From NCBI GenBank assembly GCA_032358165.1, contig JAALGY010000011.1, forward strand, positions 1,054,001-1,118,000: a stretch of 64,000 nucleotides of DNA, given 5' to 3'. Shown here in pieces: positions 39,601 through 54,600 of this stretch. The translations under genes and the position numbers were made by a program. The stretch comes from Diplosphaera chodatii (Eukaryota > Chlorophyta > Trebouxiophyceae > Prasiolales > Stichococcaceae). A model generated the notes under the pieces. It had not been told where the DNA came from, did no database searches, and saw only the letters and a program-made list of their open reading frames with translations. Positions within the stretch are counted from its first letter, which is position 1, and every line of letters starts with the position of its first letter.

Positions 39601-42600
39601 TAACTGCCGCCCACTCAAGATGCTCACCTGGTGGTGCCACAGGTAGCTGAGCTCTGAGCGGCAGATGCGGCACGCGAATGTGACGGCTCCGCCCCTGCTG
39701 TGCGCTGCGTGCCCCAGCAGTTGGTGCGGACGGGGCAGCGCCCAGTGGCGGGCGCGCCGAAACGGCAGCACCGTCGCTGGCAGGGTTGTCGGGGCCCCGG
39801 CGCCAGCCGGCAGGGCGGTGAACAGCGCATGTGCGTTGACGCCGCTCATGCCAAACGAGCTTGTGCCTGCACTTGCCAAGACACTGATGCATAAACAACC
39901 GTGCAACTTGCATCTGGACTGCTGGCCGTTACTAAAAGAGCTACGCTCTCGAGCGACCTCCTCCTACCAGGCAGCAGCCAGAGGCAGGCAAGCGCGCTGC
40001 ATATGTACCTGCTGCTGGGGATGCCTGTGCTGCAGGGTGGGCGACGGCGGCGCGCGGCACATGTGCGGTGAGCCCGCCCGCCACCTCGCCCCAGTCGCCC
40101 AGCGCCGACGACACATAGGGGTTGAGTGTCCGGCAGTTGAGCACCGGAGCGACGGCCTGCGGGGTCGCTCAGCACTCGTGATATCCTAGGATTTCGCGTC
40201 CAGTGCTCAGCTGTGCTAAAGCAACATGTCCTTAGTGCATTGCATTGCAACCGGCGGACAAACAGATGCACGCTGCAGCGTCAGCGCACAACGGCTGTGC
40301 CTGCGCAGGCCATGCAATGGCAAACGGCACATGGTTCTAGAAACACAGGTATGCAGCGGAGCAGCATGATGGAAAGGTTCGCTCACCTGAGCCTGCAGGG
40401 ATGACAGCGCCAGCAGCGCGCCGGTGAGCCCGGCGGCGCCCTCCGTGTGCCCGTAGCACGACTTGACGGAGGCCAGCGCCACCCTGCGGCCGGCTGCGGC
40501 GCTGCCAACTCTGCCGTCCAAAGCTTTTGCAGCTTTCGCTGAGCCCAGGCCCTGCCCCAGGGCGCCCACCTCGATGGGGTCCCCCAGCGGCGTGCCCGTG
40601 CCGTGCACCGCCACCAGGCCCAGCTCCGAGGGTTGCAGCTCTGCAGGGTGCAGAATACATACAACCACCTTCAGGCACGACATCTGCAACACTGACTCCA
40701 CACTGCAAGTGCTTCATAAGAGACTGTCACATCTGCCGGCACGTGCGACGAGCTACCTTACACAGGGCATCAAGATGCACCCTTTGAAAAGGTCCATTAT
40801 GTAGAGCGTCGGGCAGCTCGTCTGTGAGGTGCAATGTGCTCCAAGGGTTGTCATGCGCTGCCACACGTGATTTTCGTGCAGGTATCCGCACCTGCAACAA
40901 CAAGTGCTGCTGACACAAGGGCGCTCTGGGAGGGGCCGTTGGGCGCCGTCAGGCTGCTGGACCGCCCGTCCTGGTTGACGGCCGAGCCCCGCAGCACAGC
41001 AATGCCGCCGTGGTTTGTGCCATCAGTGCTGCTGCCACCTGCCTCCAGGCTGTCTGCACCGGGCTTCAGCACGACCGCCACGCAACCCTCGCCGCGGCCA
41101 TAGCCGTCGGCGGCGGCATCAAAGGTACGGCAGCGCCCCACTGGCGAGAAGGCCTGTGACATCACGCGGGAAACATCTAAGAATCATCGACTACTTAGTG
41201 GATGGTACACCAAATGGTAGAATGACAAGGAGAAGCTGCCCAGCAAGGATACATTACATACACTGTGCGCTTCCTGATAGCCCTCAGTCACACCTGCAGC
41301 TGGCAGATGCCGGCCATGGTGCCGCCTAGCAGGATGAGGAACACGCCCGCCGCGACAGCTGCGCCCGCCTCCCCCGCCGCCAGCCCTGTAGCAGCCAGGT
41401 GCGTCGCCACCAGAGACGAGGAGCAGGCGGTATGCGTCGCCAGGCACGGGCCTGCGCAGGTACAAAGCATTTGATGCACAGTGCAGTTGCCACCAATGAC
41501 TGAACCTGCATACTAATCATCAGTCAATGGTAGCTCACACTGTGTAGCCTGCAAGCACGGCTGCACAGCAGCCGATGCAAAGCGAGGATGATGACTGATA
41601 CAGCTGATTGCCGGATGTTGAAGAAAGCAAGCTGGTTTGCATCAGTGTCAGGCACCTGTGAGGCCGAAGGTGTAGGACAGGCGGCCGACCAGGAAATCCA
41701 TGCCGTTGCCGGTCGACACCGCGGGGCCCACCTTGATCCCAAGCCCTGCACGCAAGTTCTGAGTCCGTGAGATATCAATCGCCATGGTCATCGCCTGACA
41801 GGTGCGTCGTCAGACCAGATGTCGACAACTGCGGAGACAGTCTTCAGCAATGCCAGTATAGCTGTACTACTAAGACGGCATCCGTGCATGATCACCGACA
41901 GGTCACTCTATCTTCAGATTCACATTTACACCTCTATACACAACACACAGAGGCGGCAGAGTGATCAGGAAGTGACATGTAGGAAGGCTGTGAGACTGGT
42001 TTCTTCATTATTGCTACTGCTGTGTGGACGGGAAGGTGTCTCACCCCGACTTACAGCACACTATCAGCCGCAAATAATGCAGGGGAACGTGTACCTCATG
42101 AATGAGCATCATATATGTGTTGCTCTGTGCGGTGTGGTGTTACGGAGGTCAGGCCCCACATACCTGTCATGTACTGGATGTACTCCATGTGCATGACGCC
42201 CACATACACGCCGGTGGCAGCTGGCGCTGGCCCTGTAGCACTGGACGCTGCATCTGCCAGCGCTCCTGCTGTCGTCTCCAGGAGCACACGGCCTTGCGGG
42301 TCCATCACTGCGGCTTCGTTGGCCGACAACCTACATTGAGTCGTTTCAGCAAGGTCAGTTGTGGGTGCCAACAATCCTGCATGCAGAAATGCATAAATGA
42401 CACGCAGAGACTTCGGCAAACTATCAGACACCCTGCCTGGCAATAGTAGCATGATTGGCAACGAACATTGATCCACCGCCACTCTGAGCTCAGCATGCAG
42501 CACAGATGATCTAGCTACTAAGCCTGGGTGCAGCCGCTGACCACTGTCCCTGACACCGTAGTCATGATCATGGCAGACGGTGCAGCATAGAACGTCCAGC

Positions 42601-45600
42601 TGCTGCACCAGCTCAAACACCTTGCTTATTTGTCTACAGACACGTGGCGACTTATCCCGACGGTGCTTGGAATAAGTCGCCAGTCCCGACGGCAGAGCCT
42701 GTTCAGCAGCGGGCATGCTCTGCTGACTGCAACCTGTCTTACTCTGGGTTGTTCACACCTGAAGGCGTCAGCGTCGAAGGCGTCCACAGCGCGCAGGAAT
42801 CCGGCGTGCCGAACGTACATCTTGTCGGTCACTATATCGGGCGAGTAGGCTGCCTCGATGTCCCAGCGCTCCGCCGGCACCTGTCACCAGCACCACAGCA
42901 TTTGATCAACCAGATTCCTGGCAGACGATTGTGCTGCAAGTTCTCAGATCTTAATCACATGCGTAAGAATAGCATGGTTGAGCTCTGAACCAAGTAGCTA
43001 GGTCCCATGACCCTTGGCGCACATCGTAGTACCACCGCCACAGGTTGTTGGTGGTCACTGCACAAGAGCCTGCTGCCAGCACTTGTGCAGGAGGATCTGG
43101 TGAGCAACACCCCCACTGCAAAACACTCCCCAGCCTCTTCACCTACACAACTTCATCGGCTACACCGAGGCATTCCACATCACGTTGCACTCTGCTCTTC
43201 AACTGTTGCTGCGTGAATGCAGGTGAGAGCATACTAAGTGGCGCAGCAACACGGGCAGGGTCTGTGTGCAACGTGAAGTGAAGCCCGGCTGTAGTTGATG
43301 AAGGAAAGTGGGCGAATGACAGGTGTTACGGGTGTGATATCAATCGGGCAGTCGTTATGTCGTCCGTCTGATTACGTGTTGCCTGCCTGACAAGGCTTTT
43401 TGGGCATAGAGGCAAATGCGGCATACTCTTCACATGCTTCCGCAGGCTGCAGACTACCTTATCAGCTTCATCGTTCGCCTCCATACCCCATACCAGTGGT
43501 GACAATGATTCAGTTAGAACCCACCTGTGGTCTGATATATCCGAGACACGACAGCTGCTGGACCCTATAGCGTCTGTCAAGCCCCACCTGTGTCGGGATG
43601 TCGTCCCCGCAGAATGCGCTGGCCCAGAAGCCAGCTGCGCCGCCAGCAGCTGGAGGGTGTGCAGCCCCGCTGCATGGGTCAGCCCGGCCGGGGTAGGCGC
43701 ATGACACGCCAACGATCTCGGTGGTTGTGCTCCCACCATCGCTGTAGGCACTGCCGTCCAGGCTGAAGAATGCTGTTGTGCCTGGCAGCAGGGAAGGTAC
43801 CATCTCAAGCCTTGGGGTATGCAGCACAGTCTTGTGCACACTGCTGAAACTTGCGTCAATGTCATGACGACCATACGACAGAAGCTGGTCTGATTGCATT
43901 ATTTTCTGATCTTCTGTGCAAGTGACAGCTGCATGGTGTGGACAAACACCTGTCATCCCAAGAGGCGACGGCGCCACTGCACTTGCTACATGTTCCGTCA
44001 GTGCCTCTGTCGTGGGGTAGTCCATGATTGCGGTTGCAGGCAGCTCGATGGCGAAGGCCGTGTTCAGTGCATTGCGTAGCTCCACAGCACCTGCAAAAGT
44101 AATTTCAGTTGCTTGAGGGCTGCCCCGAGCCCTCTGGTACAATTACTGTTAACGAAGGTATCAGCTGCGGTACTGGTGGCATACCCAGGGAGTCGAGGCC
44201 AGCCTCCATCAGCGGCTGGTTGGCTTCGACAGCAGCAACGCCCAGAACATCCCGCACAGCAGCCTCGACAGTGGCCCTGCAGTATACAGCACGACCACAT
44301 CATCAGCACTGCTGGCCAGTGTTGCACCTTCAACACATAGCAGCGGGCAGGTCCTGCAGTGTGGGCTGCTGCCTATTGCCCACCTTACAGACTCCAGATC
44401 CGCAGGTGCTGTCGTGTCCTCTGCATCCTGCTCAGCGGCCTCTGTTTCGGCAGCGCCCGCGGCAGGGCTCCCCGTGTGCAGCGCAATGTATCCCGCCAGC
44501 GCAGCTATGCTCGGGTAATCGAAGGTGGCGGTCGCCGGCAGCTCCATGCCAAAGCGGCTGGTCATCGCATTGCGCAGCTCCACGGCACCTGGGGTGGAAG
44601 ACATGCCGTGAAGCAAGACGCAAGATGCTTGCTCACTGCCTACACATGCCTGGCTGCAAGGTGACACACTGTAGCACATGTAGAGTATGCCATCCTATCC
44701 ACCCTGAGGAGTGACATTGTCCAACTCCTTGGTTGTAGTCCTGCGCACCGAGTGAGTCCAGGCCGGCCTCCATGAGCGGCTGGTCGGTGCCAATGCTGGC
44801 GCCCAGCACATCATGTACCGCTGCTGCGACGGCTGCTGTCACTGCTGCTAGCTGTTCGGCATGACCCACAGACCTGCAGAACAGTCGAGTCCATGATAGC
44901 TTGCATGACACAGGGGCGTAACATCTTTGGAGGCTGGGCAGCACAACCGACCAATCATAAAGTCCTGGGCATGCATGCTTTGCGGATGCTCATGTACCTG
45001 TCTGCAGCTGGTCCAGCCCTGAAGCGGCTACGGCGGCCAGACCGCCTGCTTGGTGCCTGCTTCGCCATTGCTCTGGTCAGTGGCAGCGCAGCAGGAGTGG
45101 CGCTGGCTGCAGTAGTCACTGGACGCAGGAAGTCGCCAAGGAAGGCTACCGGCAGGTTGGGCGCTGCCCTGGCCAGGCGGTCCCACAGGAACACATTGCC
45201 TGTGAAGCCATGACACAAACACGCCTGGTCGCGTCCTGTTGGTCAGCCAGCTGTTGGTAGCATACGGAAACCCTGACATCGCCAGACTGCTGTTGGTGTC
45301 GTGTGAGACTCGGTGTGGCATACACACCGAATCTCCACTCTGCCTAACAGTGTGGCGCTGGTCCAGGAAGCAGCGGCCAGCAGGTGGCTGCCACCACAGT
45401 GCAAAACCAGAGATACCCCTGGTCGACTCACCAACGGTGACCGCCTGGGGCAGCTGCCCGGCGGCCGGCCCGGCCGCGCCGCCCAGCACCGCCGCCAGCA
45501 CCGCCAGCCCGGCCTCAGGCTCCAGCAGCCCCAGGCCCTGGCGCTCCATGCGGCCCACGAAGCCGGGGGTGCGCGCCGCCATGCCGCCCGCCCCGCCCCA

Positions 45601-48600
45601 CGCGCCCCACTGCACCGCCGTCGCCGGCTGGCCCGCCGCCTGCGGACAACTGGCACAAGGGCTGCACAGGCGTTGCAACATGATGGCAGGGGGCAGCTAT
45701 ACACAGCAGGTATGCTGCAGCTGCTTACTCACTGTGCGGCATTCATATGCATTAAGCCAGCAAGGTGCCTGGAGGCTGCAGTGCGAAGCCTATCAACATC
45801 GAGAGTGGCCCGACTTACATCTGTTAGGCCACTGACATTCCACTGTCATCCCCGCACTGCAGTGCCTGGATGTGCTGCTGCATCACAGGAATACTCGGTG
45901 CCCCTGTGATCAACTTCAGTCATGAAACACATGGGTGTGGAGCCACATTGCTGTCTAGCGCACCTGCAGCGCCACGGCGTGCGAGTCCAGCACGCCATTG
46001 GCGGCGGCGTACACCCCCTGGCCGCCGGAGCCTGAGAAGGCCGCCAGGCTAGAGAACAGGTTCAGCGCTACCAGCGGCGCCGCCTTGGTGCGGTGGATGA
46101 GCGCCTCGGCGCCCGCCACCTTGCCGCTGCAGATGAGCACTGTGTTGTTCGTATGTGATGAGTTTGGTGATGCGTTTCAATGCATCAGATGCTAGTGTGG
46201 TTGACATCTGATGACGTCTTTGATACATACCTGACACAAAAGGAGCTACTTCACAGTGCATGCTGCTGCCTTGTGGCCAGATCGCCAGCGTCACAATTGT
46301 ACCCAAACTCGGTCCGTAGGCCGGCCAGGCTGATGTTGGAGATGACAGCAGAGTCCAGCACAGCGCCAGCGTGCATGATGGTGGTCAGCGGCGACGCTCG
46401 CGAGGCAGACGTCAGAGTCGCAACGCACGCCTCCTCGGATGTCGCCACGTCGGCGCGCGTGGTGGTGATGCAGGCGTCTCCCCTGGGGTTAGAAAGGCAT
46501 GCAGCAAACTTTTCTGACTGGCCGAAGCTATGCAGTACATGCCCGTGCAGAGCTATGCTTGCATCGTATTGTCATGCCTCCGTTTGACAGTCGGATGTTG
46601 TACGGCAATGCGGCTGGCGACAATATGTCCAAACACTGCTTGAATTACCCAGTGCTGAACGGTTGTGGTTCCGACGCCTATCTTTCGCACACCTGTAGGC
46701 AGCCAGCGGCGAGTCGGCAGGGAACCGCCCAGAGCGGCCCAGCAGCACCATGCGCTTCGCCTCATGGCCCGCCAGCCAGAGCGCCACCAGCGACCCCACC
46801 GCGCCGGTGCCGCCTGTCAACGTTGACACGCAGATGTAACAAACAGGTACTGTGGGCAGGTCGGATATCTGATCATTGCTTCCAGACTCCCCGAATTAGC
46901 ACAGTTTCTTACCTTCACCTTGCAGATGATATCGTGCAGATCTAATAAGAATCTTCACGGTGGTGGGTAACTTTACCTGTGATCACGATGCGGCCGCCTG
47001 GGGCTGTAAAGCTGGTTTCGCCGCCAATGCCCGGCATGCTGCCGCCTGCCGCTTCCTGCTGCCGCTCGACCAGCCGAGGCCCCAGCCAGGCGCCAGCCGA
47101 CACGCTCTGCCCGTGCGCATCGGCTGCTGTAGGCTTTGCAGCTGCTGTCACAGCCGCGAGCCTGGCATCAGACGCAGGAGCCAGTGCCGTGATCTCCACA
47201 GCGCTGAAACGCACTGCAGGTGCCTCGACCGATGCCACCCGTAGCATGGCTGCCAGCGAGCGCACAGCGGCAGGCCGGCGCCGCTGGCAGCAGACTGGTG
47301 CCGGCATTGGCTGCTGTGCAATGGAGTCGCCGGTCCCCAGAAGCTGGAGGCTGGCAGGCGGTGCTACCAGGCGCTGCTGCAATGCCGCGACCTGCGCAGC
47401 CGCCAGCCGCGCTGCTGTCCCTGGTGTACTGGGCGCTCTCATAACATCCTGCAGCTGCATGGAACATCTTCAAAGACACTCTACAAGAGTACAAACAAGT
47501 CGTGCGACAACTGTCCTCTGCTACTTTGCAGCCAGCAGACAACCCTTGGTTCAGGGTCCATCAGATGCCCATCATATACATACAGCAGATGGATGATGCC
47601 TCTGTAAGCTGGTGTATGCCATAGTGCATGCACTGCTCTATTGCTCGACTTGCAGGTTTGCAGACTGTCGCAGCCAGGTCAGCCTTAGACGAGCTCGGCA
47701 CCGCCACAAGGTAAAGCGCCAGGCTTGACTGAAATGGCAGCAGGCAGTGGCGTCCTCTTTGTCATGCATAGAGCCTGAGTTTGCAGGGATTGTCGAGAAT
47801 TCATACCAGGCCAATCATGTCGCCAGCTCGGTCGCGCGACGCCAGCACAGCATAGCGGTCGTGCAGGGATGCCCCGCGGCTGAAAGCCCCAGCGGCTGCT
47901 GCTGCTGTGGAGGTCGCCTGCCACTGCTCGTCGTACATGATGCGCCGCCTGTCTGCCGCCTCTGCCTCTGCTGCTAGTGTGCCGGCAGCCGCAGGCTGCT
48001 GCAGCGCGGCGCCTGACACCACCTTCGCATGTAGAGTCAGAAGACACCAGCTGAATGCTAACCCTGCCGATACCGAAGCTTCTGACCATTCAGCGCCCCA
48101 TGCTTACCCACACATCCACCTGAAGGCCTGACAGCTGCATGGATGAGCCGCCGCACGCCCCCAGCAGCGCGTGGCTGGTTGTGATGCCGCCGTCCGCCGC
48201 CGTCGGCGCCCGCACCCCCGCCGCCCAGCCGCCGGCGCGGGCTGTCGGCACAGCCAACAGCGCACCCATGCCGCCAACCACCCTGTAGCAGATGGTTGTT
48301 GCAATGTCAGCATCCAGCTTCTATATACTTGCATACACACCACTGCACGATGGCTGCCCAGTGTTCCGGTGTTGGTATCTCAGCACGCGGTGTCATCGCA
48401 TGCGCCTCATGCTGGCAATATATTGTGCGTGTGCATACCTTGTGACTTGGGGCTCTGCTGCCTCGCCTGGGGCTGGCAGCCCAGACACAGGGCCCAGCTG
48501 GATGCAGTTGTCTGTGACTGCGGGGTGGGCGATGTAGCCCGAGCCCTTGGGCACCACAAAGTCGATCGCGCCTGCAGGGTAGCAGCTATCACGAAGTCAA

Positions 48601-51600
48601 TGAGCACAGCAAGTGGCAGCACTAATATAAGGACAGAAGGGCATTGTCAACATGAGAACCAGTGTGATCGGTCTGGGTAGCTGCATGCGCACAAGCAGAC
48701 TGCCCCCACTGGCGGCAGGTTGCATCCAGTGGCTGCCAACTGATTTGCGCATGCAGGGCTGATTGCGATTGATGTCACCAATGATTGGGACAGCTAGACA
48801 AGCTCACCTGCGAGATGCATGTGTCGTGCAGACACCCCAGACTGCAACAGCCGCCCCAGGCTTGCAAGTAGTGGCTGTGAAGGCTGCAGTCCGTCCACCA
48901 TGAGAGTCTCGCCGGCCACAACAGCGCCGAGCGTTGCGCGCATGCAGGCCTGCTGGCCTGAGTACAGGGACATTGAGTTTGGGTGATGATGCACCATGTG
49001 GCATCACAACTACAAGATGTTGCTAATGATGATACCGTCTGCATCCTGCATCTGCACGCCTGATGATGCCTCCACTTTTGATATGGCAACACACTTACAG
49101 CCGCCGGCTTGAACAACCTTCTGGTGTTAGGTGCAGCTGGCAGAACGCATGGTGGTTCAACTGCATGCTATACCCAGTACACTGGGATCACAGAGGCTGT
49201 GATCTTCCGTGACAATTGAACCTGCTTTTCACTGTGTACCGAGGAAGTCTGGGCTGGACATGCATGGAGTGTCTGGCAACGATACTCTGCAGCCATAACG
49301 GGCCCATGCAAGCAGCATCCGCGGCTCCCTGGTAAACAGTGGGGCATGGCAGCACTACAGGATGGCAGGACAAACACGAGGCAACACATTATGGGGTGAG
49401 CACTGCAGCTCACCTGGTTGCTGCACCAGCTGGACGCCGCCGGTTGTGCTGTCGACCGTGCACTGCAGTGTTGGCGCGCCGCCAGCGCCGCCAGCCGACA
49501 GCAGCACCGGCGCCACGATGGCAGCGGCCGTCAGCACATAGCCTGCTCCGGTGCCGCCGCCGGCGCTTCCTGCTTCCAGCACATCGTCCGGCTGCAGGAT
49601 CCTGGCCGCCGCGAGCGCAGACTCGAACATCGCCGCCCCAGGGAGGATCGCGCGCCCAGCAACGATGTGGTCCTTGAGATAGCCCAGCGCCGGGATCCGC
49701 AGGGAGGTCTCGAACCTATGAACAACGCCGCACATGGTTGCTTTGCAGTCGAAGTTTGCCAGGTGAGCAACATGGCACCTTGCAAACAGTAAGAGGCAGC
49801 ACATTGCCATGGTGCAAGGCTTGTACAAAGCCTTGCGCAGGCAGGCCTGAACACCTGTGTAGCAAATCGCCACGCTTGCGTGGCAGACATGAACCCAGCA
49901 GGAAGCTGCGCAGCGGCAGCGGCCACTGCCGCGCCTGCTGCCACAGCAGCGGCGGCCTGCCGGTTGCAGCTGGAGCTCGCAGCACTTGCGGAGCTGCAAT
50001 GCCAGGTGGAGTGCAATGAGAACCACATGCAGGTGACCTGTTGAGTCAAGCTTGACAGGCAGTCGTTCGGGAGCTGGCGCAATATTAGGATACAATCTAG
50101 AATAAGGTGAACGGAGCGAAGCGTCACCTGTGAATATGCCATGCGCATTGACACCACTCATGCCGAAGGAGGAGGCGCCAGCGGCTCGGCCTGTGACGCC
50201 ACAAGCCAGGCTGCTCCGCTCCTGCACCAGGGGAGTGTGCAGCTGAGGCCCCGCTCTGCATTGACAGCCCCAGTGTAATACATGTGCAAGTGCATCACCG
50301 TCAGTTGAGCTAGAAGCAGCAAGCTGATGGTCACCCAACCAAAGGTGTCCTGTGGATAGATCATGTGATCAGGGTATTGTTTGGTATGGCGACCCTGGCG
50401 AACAGGGTGGCTCACCCTGGGGATCATGGGTGTCACGTTGCATGACGTACCCCAGTCTGCCACCGCTGCTGAGACATAAGGGTTCAGCGTCCGGGCATGC
50501 ATGATGGCAGGCGCTGCCTGCATCGCAGACATGTGGCACTGACGGGGTATGAACTTGCAACACAGCATAGAGCACTTGCAAAGATTGTGCTGTCAAGGCA
50601 GAGTCTGAAATCTATGCCATCTTGCGGCAGGCCATCAAGCGACCCACCTGCGTCTGCACGACAGCCAGAGCCAGCAGCGCGCCGTGAATACCGGCAGCAC
50701 CCTCTGTGTGTCCGTAGCATGCCTTGACAGAGCCTGCACCCGAGACAGAGATGCTTGTAGAGGCTTGCATGTAAACAGCCAGCATGCTCATGCAGCCCTG
50801 CATAGAGGGCTCAGAAGTCGTTTGTCGTCAGTTGTTAGCAAGTTGTCAGATGAAACGCCTTAATCATGTTTGCATCAAGCCATCATCGCCCATGCTATCT
50901 GGGGCATGTAGCTGGCAGTCCCAAAGCACGCACCCAGGATGACGCGTGTGGCCTCGCCGCGCGGCACCGCCAGGCCCTGCCCCAGGGCGCCCACCTCGAT
51001 GGGATCCCCCAGCGGCGTGCCCGTCCCGTGCACGCTCACAAAGCCCACATCCTGCGGTGCCAGCCGCGCCACCTGCAGGCGGAACGAACCATGAGCGCTC
51101 CGCAGGGTGTGCCACAGCAAAGGAGGGCCTCGATGTGCTACAAGTATCCAGACGCATTGTCAGTGTACAGGCATCGTCCACAGAACTCATGCAAGCGCAG
51201 CACCACCTGCAGGGCTGTCTTGACGAGGGTGGTCTGCGCAGGGCCGTTGGGCGCCGTGAGGCCGCTGGACCGCCCCGCCTGGTTGTACGCCGACCCTGCA
51301 GAAGAGCGGCGAGGGTCTGCACTTCCGGAGCCAAAATGCGGGGCAGGCACTCTGCCATCGTGTGGGCAGCGTCAACACTGAGCTGTGCAAGGACCACACA
51401 CCCTGCAGCACAGCGAGCGGTGGAGCTGCAGACGCTGAGGCGCCGGAAGGCCGTAGTACGAAGACCACACAGCCCTCACCACGGCCATACCCATCGGCTT
51501 CAGCATCGAATGTCTTGGACCTGATATATGCAGGCCACGTCTGATGCCCTCCTTTAGCTTGCATTGGATGCTGGAGGGAACACACGGACATTTCAGGTGC

Positions 51601-54600
51601 TGCTGCCTGAGCCCGAACCAGATGCCATGTGCACATCCAAGTCATGTTTGCCCAGACACATCTGCTGTGCATATGTGTGCGTGCAGCAGCTGTGAGGCAG
51701 TCATCACCTGCCAGTCGGCGACAGGGCGCCCAGCGCCGCCATGTGGATGGAGGTGTCAGGCACCAGCATGAGGTTGATGCCGGCGGCGATGGATGTCTTT
51801 GCCTCCCTGTTGGCCAACCCCGTAGCCGCCAGGTGCGTCGCCACCAGCGAGCTGGAGCACGCTGTGTCCATGCCGATGCAGGGCCCTGCAGACATTGCGA
51901 TTATCTGTGCACGGTTATCTCTGATATGCTTCTGTATAATGATACTGAACATGTGCAAAATGCTGCCGATAGCGTGCAGGCTCCGCTTCAGCTGTGTTCA
52001 TGCAAGCTCTGCTTGGATTGGAGCAGCAAAGTTGGCTGCACACCCTGGAAGCCGAAAGTGTAGGAGACGCGGCCGATGAGGAAGTTCATGCCGCTGCCCG
52101 TGAGCACGGTGACGCTGGGCGGCACCGCCAGCTGCTCCAGCAGCAGCTGGTACTCCTGCCACACGCAGCCCACGTACACGCCCGTCGCCGCCGCCGGTAC
52201 CTCCGCACCCGCCGCCAGGGCGTCCTGCAGCCAGAGGACATACGATACCCGGCAGCTAGCATATGGCACAGGTTTTGCATGGGAAGAACAGGAGCAAGGA
52301 CACATCAGCAGCATTGAAGAGGTCACAGCAAGGACAACAACAGCAGACGCTACATCCGAAGGCGCACCTGGCGGGCGTCGGCAACCTGCTGCAGCAGGCA
52401 GCGGGACTGCGGGTCCAGCGCCACCGCCTCGGCGCGCGCCAGCCGGAAGGCGGCGGCGTCGAAGCCCGCCACATCGTCCGCAAACGCCGCCAGGCGCAGC
52501 ATGTTGGTCGCCGCTGCACCAGATCAACAACGAGTCAGCTTGCTGACATGTCGGTACCAGCAATGGCATTGACATTGGCGGTAGGCCGGCAGCTCATCGC
52601 ATAGCCCTGGAGCATGGTCCTGCCTGACAATCACCTGCTTCCGCAGGCGCGTGCGGCAGCTCGGGGTCCCAGCGCTGCAGGGGGGCACTGGTGATGAGGT
52701 CCAGCTCGCCGTACATGCACTCCGCAAACCCTGCAACACCACAGCATATATGGACTACTCATCGAGCTTTGCACAGATGGGTCAGAGAACCAGGAACAGG
52801 GGCCCACCTGCGCATTGATCGACCGCTGTTGCCAGCGTGCTGGACGCGCTCACGACATCAGTAGTTGAGCGCACATCAGTCTGTGAGCCGAGGCCAGCTG
52901 CCGCTGCCGCCATGCTGTCCAGCGGCAGCCGCTGCAGTGCAGAGTTCGAAAACTCTACTGTCGGCCGATGACATTCCATGCATGCAATGGTTTGTTGGTC
53001 ATCCAGTTGCACTGTTTGTTCACCTGGACTGCTGGAGCTATTCTGCTGGCGATGTAGGCAGCCAGCGCGGCTGTGGTCGGATGGTCGAAGGTGGCGGTGG
53101 CCGGCAGCTCCACACCAAAGGCTGCGTTGACGCTGTTGCGCACCTCCACCGCACCTGTTGCCACCATACCAAGCAACTCCAGGGAATCTGATGCCATGCC
53201 AACTTCGAGAAATCGCTTGTATGTCTGCTTCAAGTGTGATGTATGCCCAAAAATAGATTGAGCGTCAGCAACTCACCAATGGAGTCGAGGCCAGCCTCCA
53301 TAAACGGCTGGTCTGACAAAACCTCAAAGCCAACCAGCTCGTTGAGGATAGCCTGCATGTGAAGGTGCCTGGATTTTGCAGCTCTCAAGAACAGACCAGA
53401 GGTCGCACTGACTGCCTGCCGCAATGGGCAGTCGACACCCTTTTGGCACACCATAACTACCTGTAGCCGGGCCAGAATGGCAGACGCTGATGGCGCAGCG
53501 CTGTGCACCTCCACCACATGCCCAGCGGCCACGATGTCAGCTGCCGGCGGCGCTGTCTTGGCAGCAATGAACGCAGCCAGGGCCGCGATGGTGGGGTAGT
53601 CGAATGTGGCGGTTGCCGGCAGCTCCAGCTGGAAGGTCGCCGACACGCTGTTGCGCAGCTCAACAGCACCTGTGGTTCAGGTACAAGTGCAAGTTGTCGT
53701 TCCTGCCTGCAGCCTGATGTGAGCGCATAGCTATAGGGCTGTTCCATAATATTGTTAGGATGGGCTTAGCAGTTCGAGTTGTGCTTTGTACCCAGATGCT
53801 TATGCTGCCAGGTGCACAGCTTGTACTGTGCACCAAGACATCTTTCAGCCTGTGTAGAAGGCACTCGGGCCCTCGTTGCCTGCAGGCTTCGATGCACAAT
53901 CTATTATACCTATTGAACAGCAATGGTCTTACCAATGGAGTCGAGGCCAACTTCCATCAGTGGCTGATCGGGCGGCACCTCGAAGCCCAGCAGCTCGTCC
54001 ACCGCCGCCTGCAGCTTCTGCTGTACTGCTGCAACCGTTGCCCAGGCTGGCTGATGTGCCAGTGCGCCGACGCCGGCTGCCTGCTGTGGCGCCAGGCGCG
54101 CCGCAAAGAAGGCGGCGAGCGCGGCCACCGTCGGGTGGTCGAAGGTGGCGGTCGCCGGCAGCTCCACGCCAAACGCTGCAGACATCTTGTTACGCAGCTC
54201 CACAGCGCCTGTGAAAAGTGTGACATACTGTTGCCAGTGCATTCCTATGAGAAACCAGGCCTCATAAGTAGTTGCGAGCCTAGTCCCTTGTGACCTTTGT
54301 ATGCATACTTTGGCGTGCACATGTTTCACCACTCCTGAAGGCTTCCTTGCTAAGCAAACAGGTAGATCGCATGCACTTTCAGTTCCAGACGATGCAAGCG
54401 GCGTGATCACAGTCGGACATATGCATCCACATCGTCTGCAATATTGGCAGCTGTGCCTGAAGTGCAAAAGGCGTCTTGAGAGACATCTTAAACCCTCGGC
54501 AATACCAGCGGACATGGCAGACAGTGACAGCGTGCAGTGAGTCACCACTCGCAGCTATATGCAGTTCTGGGCTTGAACGCCAACCGATAACTGTTGTGCT

